Shown here piece by piece: positions 10,205 to 16,659 of a DNA stretch of 20,947 bases (the stretch's first letter is position 1; each line of letters opens with the position of its first letter). The notes beneath the pieces are model-generated. The model worked only from the letters and a program-made list of their open reading frames with translations. It searched no databases and was not told the DNA's origin. The DNA is from Sulfuricella sp. (GTDB lineage Bacteria > Pseudomonadota > Gammaproteobacteria > Burkholderiales > Sulfuricellaceae). The DNA lies in assembly GCA_019911785.1 (NCBI GenBank), contig JAIOJM010000033.1, positions 1-20,947 of the forward strand, in the 5' to 3' direction. Made by a program: the position numbers and the translations under genes.

Positions 10205-11272
10205 ATGCGCAGCAAACTAAAAAACGACACCTTCCTGCGCGCCCTGATGCGCCAGCCGACCGAATACACTCCGGTATGGATGATGCGCCAGGCCGGCCGC
10301 TACCTGCCTGAATACAACCAGACACGGGCGCGCGCAGGCGATTTCATGTCGCTGTGCAAAAACGCCGACCTCGCCACCGAAGTCACCATGCAGCCGCTGG
10401 CGCGTTTCCCGCTCGACGCCGCCATCCTGTTCTCCGACATTCTCACCATTCCCGATGCGATGGGCCTGGGGCTGTACTTCAGCACCGGCGAAGGACCGAA
10501 ATTCGAGCGCCCGCTGCGCGACGAATGGGAAATCCGCGACCTGGCCGTGCCCGACCCGAACGTGCACCTACGCTACGTGATGGACGCCGTCAGCCAGATC
10601 CGCAAGACGCTCAATAACGAAGTGCCGCTGATCGGCTTTGCCGGCAGCCCGTTCACGCTGGCCTGCTACATGGTCGAAGGCGGCAGCAGCTCGGATTTTT
10701 CCCTGGTCAAGACCATGCTTTACCAGCGCCCGGAACTGCTGCATCACATCCTCGACACCAACGCCCGCGCCGTGACCAGCTATCTGAATGCGCAGATCGA
10801 GGCCGGCGCGCAGGCGGTGATGATTTTTGACTCCTGGGGCGGGGCGCTGTCCCACGCGGCCTACCACGAGTTCTCCCTGCCCTACATGGAGCAGATCATC
10901 AGCGGGCTGATCCGCGAGCATAACGGCGCCACCATCCCCAACATCGTCTTCACCAAGGGCGGCGGACTGTGGCTGGAAAGCATTGCCGCCATCGGCTGCA
11001 ACGCCGTCGGGCTGGACTGGACCATCGACATCGGCCAGGCGCGTGCCCGCGTCGGCGACAAGGTGGCACTGCAGGGCAACCTCGACCCGGCGGTATTGTT
11101 CAGCAACCCCGACGCCATCCGCACCGAAGTGGGCAAAGTCCTGGCGAGCTACGGCAAGGGCAGCGGCCACGTGTTCAACCTGGGGCATGGCATTTCGCAG
11201 TTCACCAATCCGGAAAACGCAGCCGCCATGGTCGAAGCGGTGCACGAACTGAGCAAGCCGTACCATTCTTGA
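10205..11272 (+). CDS. hemE: Uroporphyrinogen decarboxylase
   Basis: HemE removes four carboxyl groups from uroporphyrinogen III to give coproporphyrinogen III, with no cofactor, in the cytosolic haem pathway. The 355-residue length is typical. Signature 1, [15 protein letters not shown], is at residues 23-37 with the substrate-binding arginines R28 and R32. The catalytic aspartate is D78 in [13 protein letters not shown]. Signature 2, [16 protein letters not shown], follows near residue 145. The glycine-rich QGNLDP and FNLGHGI stretches near the C-terminus are also conserved. The AAGAGGG that probably acts as ribosome site lies in the tail of the upstream REP-like sequence, 8 bases before the ATG. 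The next genes, a toxin-antitoxin pair, begin after a 190-base gap. Confidence 0.96.
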   Translation: MRSKLKNDTFLRALMRQPTEYTPVWMMRQAGRYLPEYNQTRARAGDFMSLCKNADLATEVTMQPLARFPLDAAILFSDILTIPDAMGLGLYFSTGEGPKFERPLRDEWEIRDLAVPDPNVHLRYVMDAVSQIRKTLNNEVPLIGFAGSPFTLACYMVEGGSSSDFSLVKTMLYQRPELLHHILDTNARAVTSYLNAQIEAGAQAVMIFDSWGGALSHAAYHEFSLPYMEQIISGLIREHNGATIPNIVFTKGGGLWLESIAAIGCNAVGLDWTIDIGQARARVGDKVALQGNLDPAVLFSNPDAIRTEVGKVLASYGKGSGHVFNLGHGISQFTNPENAAAMVEAVHELSKPYHS

Positions 11273-11310
11273 CCTGAATGGGTTGAGTGTCGGCTGAAGC
11301 CAAAACACGC

Positions 11311-11316
11311 TAGAAT
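11311..11316 (+). promoter_or_regulatory. Candidate -10 box upstream of the DUF433/DUF5615 pair
   Basis: TAGAAT in the context CGCTAGAATTAAA resembles the -10 contexts before aroK and argS. TTGAGT lies upstream at 11283-11288, but the 22-base spacing is too long for a normal -35 pair. This is a weak call. Confidence 0.25.
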
Positions 11317-11325
11317 TAAACTGGT

Positions 11326-11416
11326 ATTGTCCCACGCCATGAATTGGCAGGATTTCGCAGTCGTTGTGGGTCAGGCTGAAGCCGTACCCACAGGGGCATA
11401 TTGGACGTGGGACAAT
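11326..11416. repeat. Nested palindromic element upstream of the DUF433 gene
   Basis: The outer arms ATTGTCCCACG (11326-11336) and CGTGGGACAAT (11406-11416) are exact inverted copies. Inside them, TGTGGGT (11365-11371) and ACCCACA (11386-11392) form a second exact pair around AGGCTGAAGCC-type sequence. The 91-base unit ends 46 bases before the antitoxin ATG. It could be a REP/MITE-like insertion or a structured 5' leader of the toxin-antitoxin mRNA. Confidence 0.55.
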
Positions 11417-11462
11417 CCGGACAAACCCTGGCCAATATTTCAGCAACTCCCGGGAGGCAGAT

Positions 11463-11690
11463 ATGGATTATCGGCAACGAATCACCATCGAATCCGGCAA
11501 ACGGGGCGGCAAGCCTTGCATTCGGGGCTTGCGAATCACGGTTTACGACGTGCTGGAAATGTTGGCTCAAGGCATGAGCCAGACCGAAATTCTGGCTGAT
11601 TTTCCGGAGCTGGAGCCGGAAGACATCGCCTCCTGCCTGAGCTTCGCCGCCAACCGTGAGCACAACCTGTTCACGCTCACCACCCCATGA
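11463..11690 (+). CDS. DUF433 family antitoxin-like protein
   Basis: The 75-residue protein is a DUF433 member, a VapB-like winged-helix family. The typical text is visible: ITIESGKRGGKPCIRGLRIT, then YDVLEMLAQGMSQTEILADFP, then LEPEDIASCLSFAA, where an HTH-like helix pair is expected. The ATG at 11463 is preferred over the longer frame, which opens with a GTG at 11364, because GGGAGG lies 5 bases upstream and family members begin close to this point. The stop overlaps the next start as ATGA. DUF433 genes usually pair with DUF5615 PIN-like nucleases, so it is inferred to neutralise the downstream product and repress its own promoter. Confidence 0.85.
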   Translation: MDYRQRITIESGKRGGKPCIRGLRITVYDVLEMLAQGMSQTEILADFPELEPEDIASCLSFAANREHNLFTLTTP

Positions 11691-12022
11691 AATTGCTGCT
11701 GGACGAGAATCTCTCGCGGCGCCTCGTCCCATTTCTGCAAGCCAACTATCCCGGCAGCAGCCAAGTCGCTTTGCTCGGGCTGGAAAAAGCAACAGACAGA
11801 GAAATCTGGGAATACGCCAGAAGCAACGATTTTATCATTGTGACCAAGGATTCTGATTTCCACGAACTCAGCACCCTCTATGGCGCTCCACCGAAAATCA
11901 TCTGGCTGAAAACTGGCAATCAGTCAAAAGCATTCTCGCTAAACGTGCTGATCTCCTTCAAGGATGAGATCGAAAAGGCATTTGTCGAGGAAAGCAAAGC
12001 CTGTATCGAAATTTACCTTTAA
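11687..12022 (+). CDS. DUF5615 PIN-like nuclease, probable toxin
   Basis: The 111-residue protein belongs to the DUF5615 PIN-like family. It opens with MKLLLDENLS (D6, E7), the first acidic site of PIN folds. D37 follows, and then the IIVTKDSDFHEL motif (D55, D57) that completes the candidate metal site. All key acidic residues are present, so it looks intact. It overlaps the DUF433 gene by 4 bases (ATGA), the usual antitoxin-first arrangement. By family analogy it would act as a ribonuclease; whether it is toxic in this host is inference. The codon use is less GC-biased than that of hemE or priA, which suits an acquired module. Confidence 0.82.
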   Translation: MKLLLDENLSRRLVPFLQANYPGSSQVALLGLEKATDREIWEYARSNDFIIVTKDSDFHELSTLYGAPPKIIWLKTGNQSKAFSLNVLISFKDEIEKAFVEESKACIEIYL

Positions 12023-12143
12023 ACCGTCGTGCCCCCTATTCCGTGTGAGCAATTCAGGAAACAAACCCGCCCTATTTTCCGACTCGTTGCAAAGCAATAA
12101 CGGGCTATCTCCGCCCGGCGTCACGCAACCCAAAAGGGCACAA

Positions 12144-14321
12144 GTGAAAATCGTACAAATTGCCCTGGATGTCCCGCTCGACACCCTATTCGACTACTCC
12201 GCAGCGGATCAGGGCGACATCGCGATCGGCGACCGGGTTCTGGTTTCATTCGGCCGGCGTCAGATGGTCGGCGTGGTCGCCGAAATTGCCGACCATTCCG
12301 ACCTGTCGCCGGGGCGCATCAAGCCGGTGCTTCAGGTCTTCCGCGACACACCCCCCCTTTCCGACGAAATATTCCGGCTCCTGCGCTTCTGCGCCGATTA
12401 CTATCACCACCCCTTGGGCGAAGTCGTTCTCAACGCCCTGCCCGTCCCCCTGCGCCAGACCAGGCCGGTTGCGCGCGCCAAGCCGGCCGGCTACCGCCTG
12501 ACCGATGCGGGGTTCGCGCTTGAAACCGATGCCCTGCCCGCCCGCGCGATCGTCAAGCGCAAGCTGCTGCAAAGCCTGAAGCTGGCCGGCACACTTCTGC
12601 GCAGCGACATTGCCGCTCTTTCCCCAAGCGCCCCACAGGCGATCAGGGAGTTCGTGGCACACGGATGGGCGGAGGAAAGCGATGAAATTCCCGAGCCCGC
12701 ACCGATCAGGACAGGCGAGTTGCCGCCGCTGACGCCGCCACAGGAACAGGCGGTCGCCGCCATCCTTGCCGGCCAGGACCGGTTCCAGGTCTGGCTGCTT
12801 TACGGCATCACCGGCAGCGGAAAAACGGAAGTCTATTTGCGGGTCATCGCGGAGATTTTGCAGCGCGGCGGGCAGGCCTTGGTGCTGGTGCCGGAAATCA
12901 ACCTCACGCCGCAGCTGGAGTCGCGTTTCCGCGCCCGCTTCCCGGACACCTGCCAGGTCAGCCTGCACAGCCGCCTCTCCGCCGGGGAGCGGCTGCGCCA
13001 TTGGTTGCTGGCGCAGTCCGGCCGCGCCCAAATCGTGCTCGGCACCCGCCTGGCCCTGTTCACGCCGATGCCGAAACTGAAACTGATCGTGGTGGACGAA
13101 GAACACGACGGCTCGTTCAAGCAGCAGGACGGGCTGCGCTATTCCGCGCGCGACATGGCCGTCGCACGCGGCAAGCAGGCCGGCACGCCGGTGATTCTCG
13201 GCTCGGCCACGCCGGCGCTGGAAACCTGGTACAACGCCAGCGTCGGCCGCTACCAAATGCTGGAACTGCCGGCACGGGCCGTCGCGGAGGCCGCGCTGCC
13301 GGCCATCCACTGCATCGACATCAGCCGCGCCAAGCTGGCCGACGGCCTGTCCGATTCCCTGATCGAAGCGCTGCGCCTGCGCCTGGAGCGCGGCGAGCAA
13401 AGCCTGGTCTTCATCAACCGCCGCGGCTATGCCCCGGTGATGCGCTGCGGCCAGTGCGGATGGGTATCCACCTGCCACCGCTGTTCCAGCCGGCTGGTCG
13501 TTCACCTGCGCGAGAAGCGCCTGCGCTGCCATCATTGCGGCCACGAATCGCGCATCCCCTCCACCTGCCCGGATTGCGGCAATGCCGACCTGGCACCACT
13601 CGGCCAAGGCACGCAACGGCTGGAAGATACCTTGGGCAGCCTGTTTCCCGCCGCCCGCATCCTGCGCGTCGACCGCGACAGCACCCGGCGCAAGCAAGCC
13701 TTGCCCGAAATGCTGGAGCGCATCCACGCCGCCGAGGTAGACATCGTGATCGGCACCCAGCTGCTGGCGAAAGGCCACGACTTCAAGAAACTCACCCTGG
13801 TCGGCGTAGTAAATGCGGACGGCGCGCTGTACAGCGCCGATTTCCGTGCCTCGGAACGCCTTTTCGCGCAACTGATGCAGGTCGCGGGGCGCGCCGGGCG
13901 CGACACCCTCCCCGGCGAGGTGCTGATCCAGACCCAGTTTCCCGCCCATCCCCTGTTCCAGTCACTGATCCGGCACGACTACCCGGGATTTGCGGCAACC
14001 CTGCTGACCGAGCGCAAGCAGGCGGAATTTCCGCCCTATTGCCACCAGGCGCTGCTGCGTGCCGAAGCGCCGCAAATGGAAACCGCCCTGACGTTCCTGC
14101 GCAAGGCACAGGCGGTAGCTCCGCGCGATTTCGACGTCAGCCTGTTCGATCCTGTGCCTGCCCAGATGGCTAGACTGGCCGGCATGGAGCGCGCGCACCT
14201 GCTGGTCCAGGCCGCATCCCGGGGCGCTTTGCAGGCTTTTCTCGGCGCCTGGAACAAGGCCCTGTTCGGCTTGGGCGGAAGCGTGCGCTGGGCGCTGGAC
14301 GTCGATCCGCTCGAATTCTGA
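12144..14321 (+). CDS. priA: Primosomal replication restart helicase
   Basis: PriA is a 3'-to-5' DNA helicase that recognises abandoned forks and starts primosome reloading. With the GTG start at 12144 it has 725 residues, close to the usual 730. The frame stays open further upstream, but PriA proteins begin near KIVQIALDVPLDTLFDY and AAGGG lies 5 bases before this GTG. Visible motifs are Walker A GITGSGKT (221-228), the DEEH box (318-321), GSATPALETW, and the zinc-binding cysteine cluster starting at C435 and C438 (CGQCGWVSTCHRC, then CHHC and CPDC). Later come IGTQLLAKGHDF and QVAGRAGR of helicase motifs V and VI. All catalytic elements are intact. It is flanked on both sides by toxin-antitoxin modules. 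Confidence 0.95.
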   Translation: MKIVQIALDVPLDTLFDYSAADQGDIAIGDRVLVSFGRRQMVGVVAEIADHSDLSPGRIKPVLQVFRDTPPLSDEIFRLLRFCADYYHHPLGEVVLNALPVPLRQTRPVARAKPAGYRLTDAGFALETDALPARAIVKRKLLQSLKLAGTLLRSDIAALSPSAPQAIREFVAHGWAEESDEIPEPAPIRTGELPPLTPPQEQAVAAILAGQDRFQVWLLYGITGSGKTEVYLRVIAEILQRGGQALVLVPEINLTPQLESRFRARFPDTCQVSLHSRLSAGERLRHWLLAQSGRAQIVLGTRLALFTPMPKLKLIVVDEEHDGSFKQQDGLRYSARDMAVARGKQAGTPVILGSATPALETWYNASVGRYQMLELPARAVAEAALPAIHCIDISRAKLADGLSDSLIEALRLRLERGEQSLVFINRRGYAPVMRCGQCGWVSTCHRCSSRLVVHLREKRLRCHHCGHESRIPSTCPDCGNADLAPLGQGTQRLEDTLGSLFPAARILRVDRDSTRRKQALPEMLERIHAAEVDIVIGTQLLAKGHDFKKLTLVGVVNADGALYSADFRASERLFAQLMQVAGRAGRDTLPGEVLIQTQFPAHPLFQSLIRHDYPGFAATLLTERKQAEFPPYCHQALLRAEAPQMETALTFLRKAQAVAPRDFDVSLFDPVPAQMARLAGMERAHLLVQAASRGALQAFLGAWNKALFGLGGSVRWALDVDPLEF

Positions 14322-14344
14322 CCCGGTGAAAATTGTGACTCCCC

Positions 14345-14404
14345 TGTAGGAGCGACCTCCAGGTCGCGAATTCGGTGGCTCTCGACCTGGAGGTCGCTCC
14401 TACA
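14345..14404. repeat. Perfect 22-bp inverted repeat downstream of priA
   Basis: The arms 14345-14366 (starting TGTAGGAGCGACC) and 14383-14404 (ending GGTCGCTCCTACA) are exact complements with a 16-base loop. They lie 23 bases after the priA stop. TGTAGGAGCG-type palindromes are a recurrent REP-like class in gamma- and betaproteobacteria. The RNA hairpin would be very stable and could end or protect the priA transcript, though no U-tract follows. Confidence 0.7.
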
Positions 14405-14439
14405 AGGAAATCCATTGTTTAGGCCTGGGACAATCAGGG

Positions 14440-14499
14440 TTAAATCGACCCTTTGATTTATTGGCGCGCATATAGTAGGATTAAATCCTATTGATTTAA
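14440..14499. promoter_or_regulatory. Candidate ParD operator: paired inverted half-sites
   Basis: Four copies of TTAAATC or its complement GATTTA(A) occur in alternating orientation: TTAAATC 14440-14446, GATTTA 14455-14460, TTAAATC 14481-14487 and GATTTAA 14493-14499. The second pair is a perfect 7-bp inverted repeat with a 5-base spacer. It overlaps a second exact palindrome, TAGGATTAAATCCTA (14476-14490). Such repeats directly upstream of a ribbon-helix-helix antitoxin gene suggest autoregulation. Confidence 0.5.
14453..14481 (+). promoter_or_regulatory. Candidate promoter of the parDE module
   Basis: TTGATT (14453-14458) and TAGGAT (14476-14481) are spaced by exactly 17 bases and precede the parD ATG by about 30 bases. 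Each matches four of the six consensus positions. Both boxes overlap the candidate operator half-sites, as expected for repression by the antitoxin. Confidence 0.42.
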
Positions 14500-14511
14500 T
14501 GGAGGCCCATC

Positions 14512-14790
14512 ATGCGGACAACTCAGCAATTCAGCATCACCCTGCCAAACGAGATGGCGGACATTGTGAAAACCAAGGTCGCTGCCGGCGAATACGCCAC
14601 CGAAAGTGAAGTGATCCGGGACGGGCTGCGCGCCCTGATGGCCCGTGACCGCGCCATGGAAAACTGGCTTCGGGAAGAAGTGGGGCCGGCCTATGACGCG
14701 CTGAAGGCTGACCCGGCGCGGGCTGTCACCGTTGACAAGGTGCGGGCTACGCTCGCGGCCGAACACAAGAAGGCCACCGCAAAAGCATGA
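14512..14790 (+). CDS. parD: ParD-type ribbon-helix-helix antitoxin
   Basis: This 92-residue protein has the ParD/CopG layout. An N-terminal beta strand (QQFSITLPNEM, residues 5-15) is followed by two helices (ADIVKTKVAAGEYATESEVIRDGLRAL in outline), forming the DNA-binding ribbon-helix-helix dimer. The charged, flexible C-terminal part (from about residue 45) would wrap the toxin. GGAGG lies 6 bases before the ATG. The stop overlaps the next gene as ATGA. The family role is to neutralise ParE and repress the operon; the inverted half-sites just upstream support that here. The gene has the same strand as priA but has its own candidate promoter. Confidence 0.88.
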   Translation: MRTTQQFSITLPNEMADIVKTKVAAGEYATESEVIRDGLRALMARDRAMENWLREEVGPAYDALKADPARAVTVDKVRATLAAEHKKATAKA

Positions 14791-15104
14791 TGCAGTACCC
14801 CGTCGTTTTCACACCCGAAGCGCAGGATCAACTGGCGGAGCTCTATCGCTACATCGCGGCGGCCACGTCACCACAGATAGCGGAGCGCTATACCAGTGCA
14901 ATCGTCACCTATTGCGAAGGGTTGCAGACCTTCCCGCATAGAGGCACCCGCCGCGATGATATACGCCCCGGCCTGCGCATCACGAGCTACAAAAAGCGCG
15001 TCGTGATTGCTTTCGACGTGGATGCCGAGCGGGTATCCATCATCGGCGTGTTCTACGGCGGCCAAGACTTTGAGACTGATTTACAATCCGACCTGGACGA
15101 ATAG
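14787..15104 (+). CDS. parE: ParE-type toxin (RelE/ParE superfamily)
   Basis: The 105-residue protein fits the RelE/ParE fold: an N-terminal strand (YPVVFTPEAQDQL), two helices (AELYRYIAAATSPQIAERYTSAI region), then the FPHRGTRRDDIRPGLRI turn with conserved arginines. Closing beta strands include KKRVVIAFDV and VSIIGVFYGG. ParE family members poison DNA gyrase, although some RelE/ParE proteins cleave mRNA, so the target is inferred. It overlaps parD by 4 bases. Two tandem ATG codons (14787 and 14790) could both serve as start. The frame is full length with no visible defect. Confidence 0.86.
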   Translation: MMQYPVVFTPEAQDQLAELYRYIAAATSPQIAERYTSAIVTYCEGLQTFPHRGTRRDDIRPGLRITSYKKRVVIAFDVDAERVSIIGVFYGGQDFETDLQSDLDE

Positions 15105-15240
15105 GCAAACATCACGTAGCAAACGCACCCGTCAGGGCTGCGGCCGTTCGACGAAGGAAAATGGGGCCGGAAGTGGAGAGAATCGGCCCACTATGCACAC
15201 CACCCGCTTCCCCCTCTGCACCGCCTCGGTTTTCCGGGTG

Positions 15241-15304
15241 AATCGGGGGCTGTCGGCTGCGTTTGTCTGAGGCTAAAGGCCGAGTTTTACGCAGCCGCCC
15301 GATT
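15241..15304. repeat. Bulged palindrome, possible structured DNA or RNA
   Basis: AATCGGG (15241-15247) pairs with CCCGATT (15298-15304) and CGGCTGCGT (15254-15262) pairs with ACGCAGCCG (15289-15297). A 6-base bulge lies only on the left side and the loop is 26 bases. The asymmetric bulge recalls recombination hairpins, but the diagnostic GTTRRRY/RYYYAAC cores of integron attC sites are absent. Confidence 0.45.
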
Positions 15305-15424
15305 TGCCCTGAAAATCGAGGGTAGCCCGTAGGGCCGGTGCGGGTGGCCCCGGCACCTGAATATCTGCGCGTAGCGCACACAAAACCCAGCACTGCTTGT
15401 AACAACCCGAAGAAAGACCTATAG

Positions 15425-15655
15425 TGGCCCAGTTGTCATAAAAATTGGTGGCGTTTCAGCGTGGGCCAGAAAAAGCTAGATAGACCGGCACGATCAATCG
15501 AGACTGACCCCATTGATCTGAAACTCGCGGCAGCGGGGAAGCACGAGGTTGAAATCGATTCCGCATCTACGCCCATGACAATTCGTGAGAAGACGTAAAG
15601 CGAATGGCCTGTTTGGGATAAAAAGCTCACCGCGACAGTTGTCGTCGTGTCATAA
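15425..15655 (+). pseudogene. Possible degenerate gene fragment with in-frame stop
   Basis: One frame is open from after the TAG at 15422-15424 to the TAA at 15653-15655, interrupted only by a TAA at 15596-15598. The part before the stop reads like protein (SIETDPIDLKLAAAGKHEVE, then IDSASTPMTIREKT). The part after it continues plausibly (SEWPVWDKKLTATVVVVS). There is no good start codon or ribosome site; a GTG at 15461 could start a 45-residue product. I do not recognise the family. It could be a decayed gene or chance open frame. Confidence 0.22.
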
Positions 15656-15670
15656 CACTTGGGAGTAAGT

Positions 15671-16342
15671 ATGCGTTGGATTCTAATCGGTACGATTGCA
15701 GCATCATCAATAGTGGCACCTTGCCATGCAAATGGCTTTTCGCTGAATGATTGCATCCTCAATGGCGTGAAAGGCGTTTCAAGCGATGTCGCTGCCCGCC
15801 TTGTACGAAAGGCTTGCGAGGACAAGCAAGAGGAACATCGTCAACAAAGGGGCAATGCCTTAAAGCAAGAGTACGGTGAGCTGATCGATACTGCTTCCGT
15901 CGTGAAGGCGAAATTTTTTAATACAGAATCCGCTGGTTTCGCATCAATCGAAATCACAAACTCCGCGAGATCACCGGAAAGGACGCTTACGTACGTAAAG
16001 CTTTCGGTTATGCCGGCCGCTGGGGACAATCAGCCGTGTGATCCGCTACGGGAGGCTAGGTACTCGTACAAGCTCACGCTTAAGCCAGGAACTTCCATAA
16101 ACCTTGTCTTTCCCTCTGACGCAAAGGCTATTTGCACATCTATTGAGGCCGCCCGTGGAAGACCTACCGCTTGGAAAGACTTCTCGTTGTCAGGATCGGT
16201 GAAGCCTTTAGACAAAGACCCTTTTGCTGACCCGGCTCTGGCTAGTCCTGTCTATTATGCGCCTGCGGAGGCACCAAAGGTTGAGGCTCCTGCCCCTGCG
16301 CCCGCCGCCTCATTTGATTACAGGCCTCCCAAAAAGAGGTAG
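15671..16342 (+). CDS. Exported protein of unknown function with proline-rich tail
   Basis: The product has 223 residues from the ATG at 15671. GGGAG 5 bases upstream decides this start over a TTG 12 bases earlier. An N-terminal signal peptide is clear: MRWILIGTIAASSIVAPCHA, with likely cleavage after A20, sending it to the periplasm or outside. The mature part begins with a short helical segment having two cysteines (C28, C49) in the pattern DCILNGVKGVSSDVAARLVRKAC, which resembles a motif of small exported proteobacterial proteins. A probably beta-rich domain follows (residues about 77-160, with C123 and C155). The C-terminus is proline/alanine-rich and ends YRPPKKR. Codon use is less GC-biased than the core genes, suggesting transfer. 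I do not recognise a function. Confidence 0.72.
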   Translation: MRWILIGTIAASSIVAPCHANGFSLNDCILNGVKGVSSDVAARLVRKACEDKQEEHRQQRGNALKQEYGELIDTASVVKAKFFNTESAGFASIEITNSARSPERTLTYVKLSVMPAAGDNQPCDPLREARYSYKLTLKPGTSINLVFPSDAKAICTSIEAARGRPTAWKDFSLSGSVKPLDKDPFADPALASPVYYAPAEAPKVEAPAPAPAASFDYRPPKKR

Positions 16343-16659
16343 AGTTTTAGTCCAGCGCCTCATAGCCGCCGGCAGGTGCCGGAAGAAACTTGAACACCCA
16401 AGCTACAGCAAGAAGTGAAACGCATTAGGCCATATGCTTCAGCTAAAAGGGCCAGGCTCGATTTGTACTGCCACATCCTGTCCCCATGTGTGCGCACGTT
16501 GATTGCACCGATGAAAACATCCTGTGCAGCACGCTTCGCTTATTGGCACATTATGTCTTACATGAAAGGTTAACACGGTCTAAAACCCCAACCCTCAGCT
16601 TTTAGTGCACCCCAACCGAATAGCCGTTAAAATGTCGGTTTTACGCACGAGCTGCCGCC
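16343..16659. other. 317-base intergenic stretch before argS
   Basis: No gene is supported. A small perfect palindrome, CCGGCAGGTGCCGG (16369-16382), lies 26 bases after the preceding stop, without a U-tract. The rest is unremarkable, moderately AT-rich sequence up to a candidate argS -10 box at 16628-16633. Confidence 0.5.
16628..16633 (+). promoter_or_regulatory. Candidate -10 box upstream of argS
   Basis: TAAAAT in the context CCGTTAAAATGTC lies 26 bases before the argS TTG and matches the context seen before aroK. A weak TTAGTG at 16602-16607 is 20 bases upstream, longer than ideal, so the -35 part is uncertain. Confidence 0.35.

Larger units (their letters stand above)
15105..15670. other. 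566-base accessory stretch without an intact gene
   Basis: No protein-coding gene can be supported here. The first half is GC-rich and palindromic: AATCGGG...CGGCTGCGT (15241-15262) is complementary to ACGCAGCCGCCCGATT (15289-15304) apart from a 6-base bulge, and an imperfect hairpin follows near 15333-15360. The second half is less GC-rich and carries a reading frame broken by an in-frame stop (15425-15655). The region looks like remnants of mobile or accessory DNA between parE and the exported-protein gene. No integrase and no convincing attC core site is seen. Confidence 0.6.

Noticed and set aside
12246..13949. Long minus-strand open frame opposite priA (567 codons)
   Set aside because: It is antisense to intact PriA motifs; its composition is that of a GC-driven shadow frame with no recognisable domain.
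11406..14437. TGGGACAATC shared upstream of both toxin-antitoxin modules (about 11409 and 14426)
   Set aside because: A single 10-base match, with a near-match also inside the exported-protein gene around 16021; most likely chance.
15241..15400. Possible integron attC site or cassette array, given two toxin-antitoxin modules and a bulged palindrome
   Set aside because: No GTTRRRY/RYYYAAC core pair is present at the stem ends, no integrase gene is seen, and the genes are not separated by repeated sites.
15112..15405. Minus-strand open frame of 97 codons between parE and the exported-protein gene
   Set aside because: The product is Arg/Gly/Pro-rich without domain features, it spans the bulged palindrome, and there is no ribosome site; it is treated as non-coding although the text looks faintly familiar.
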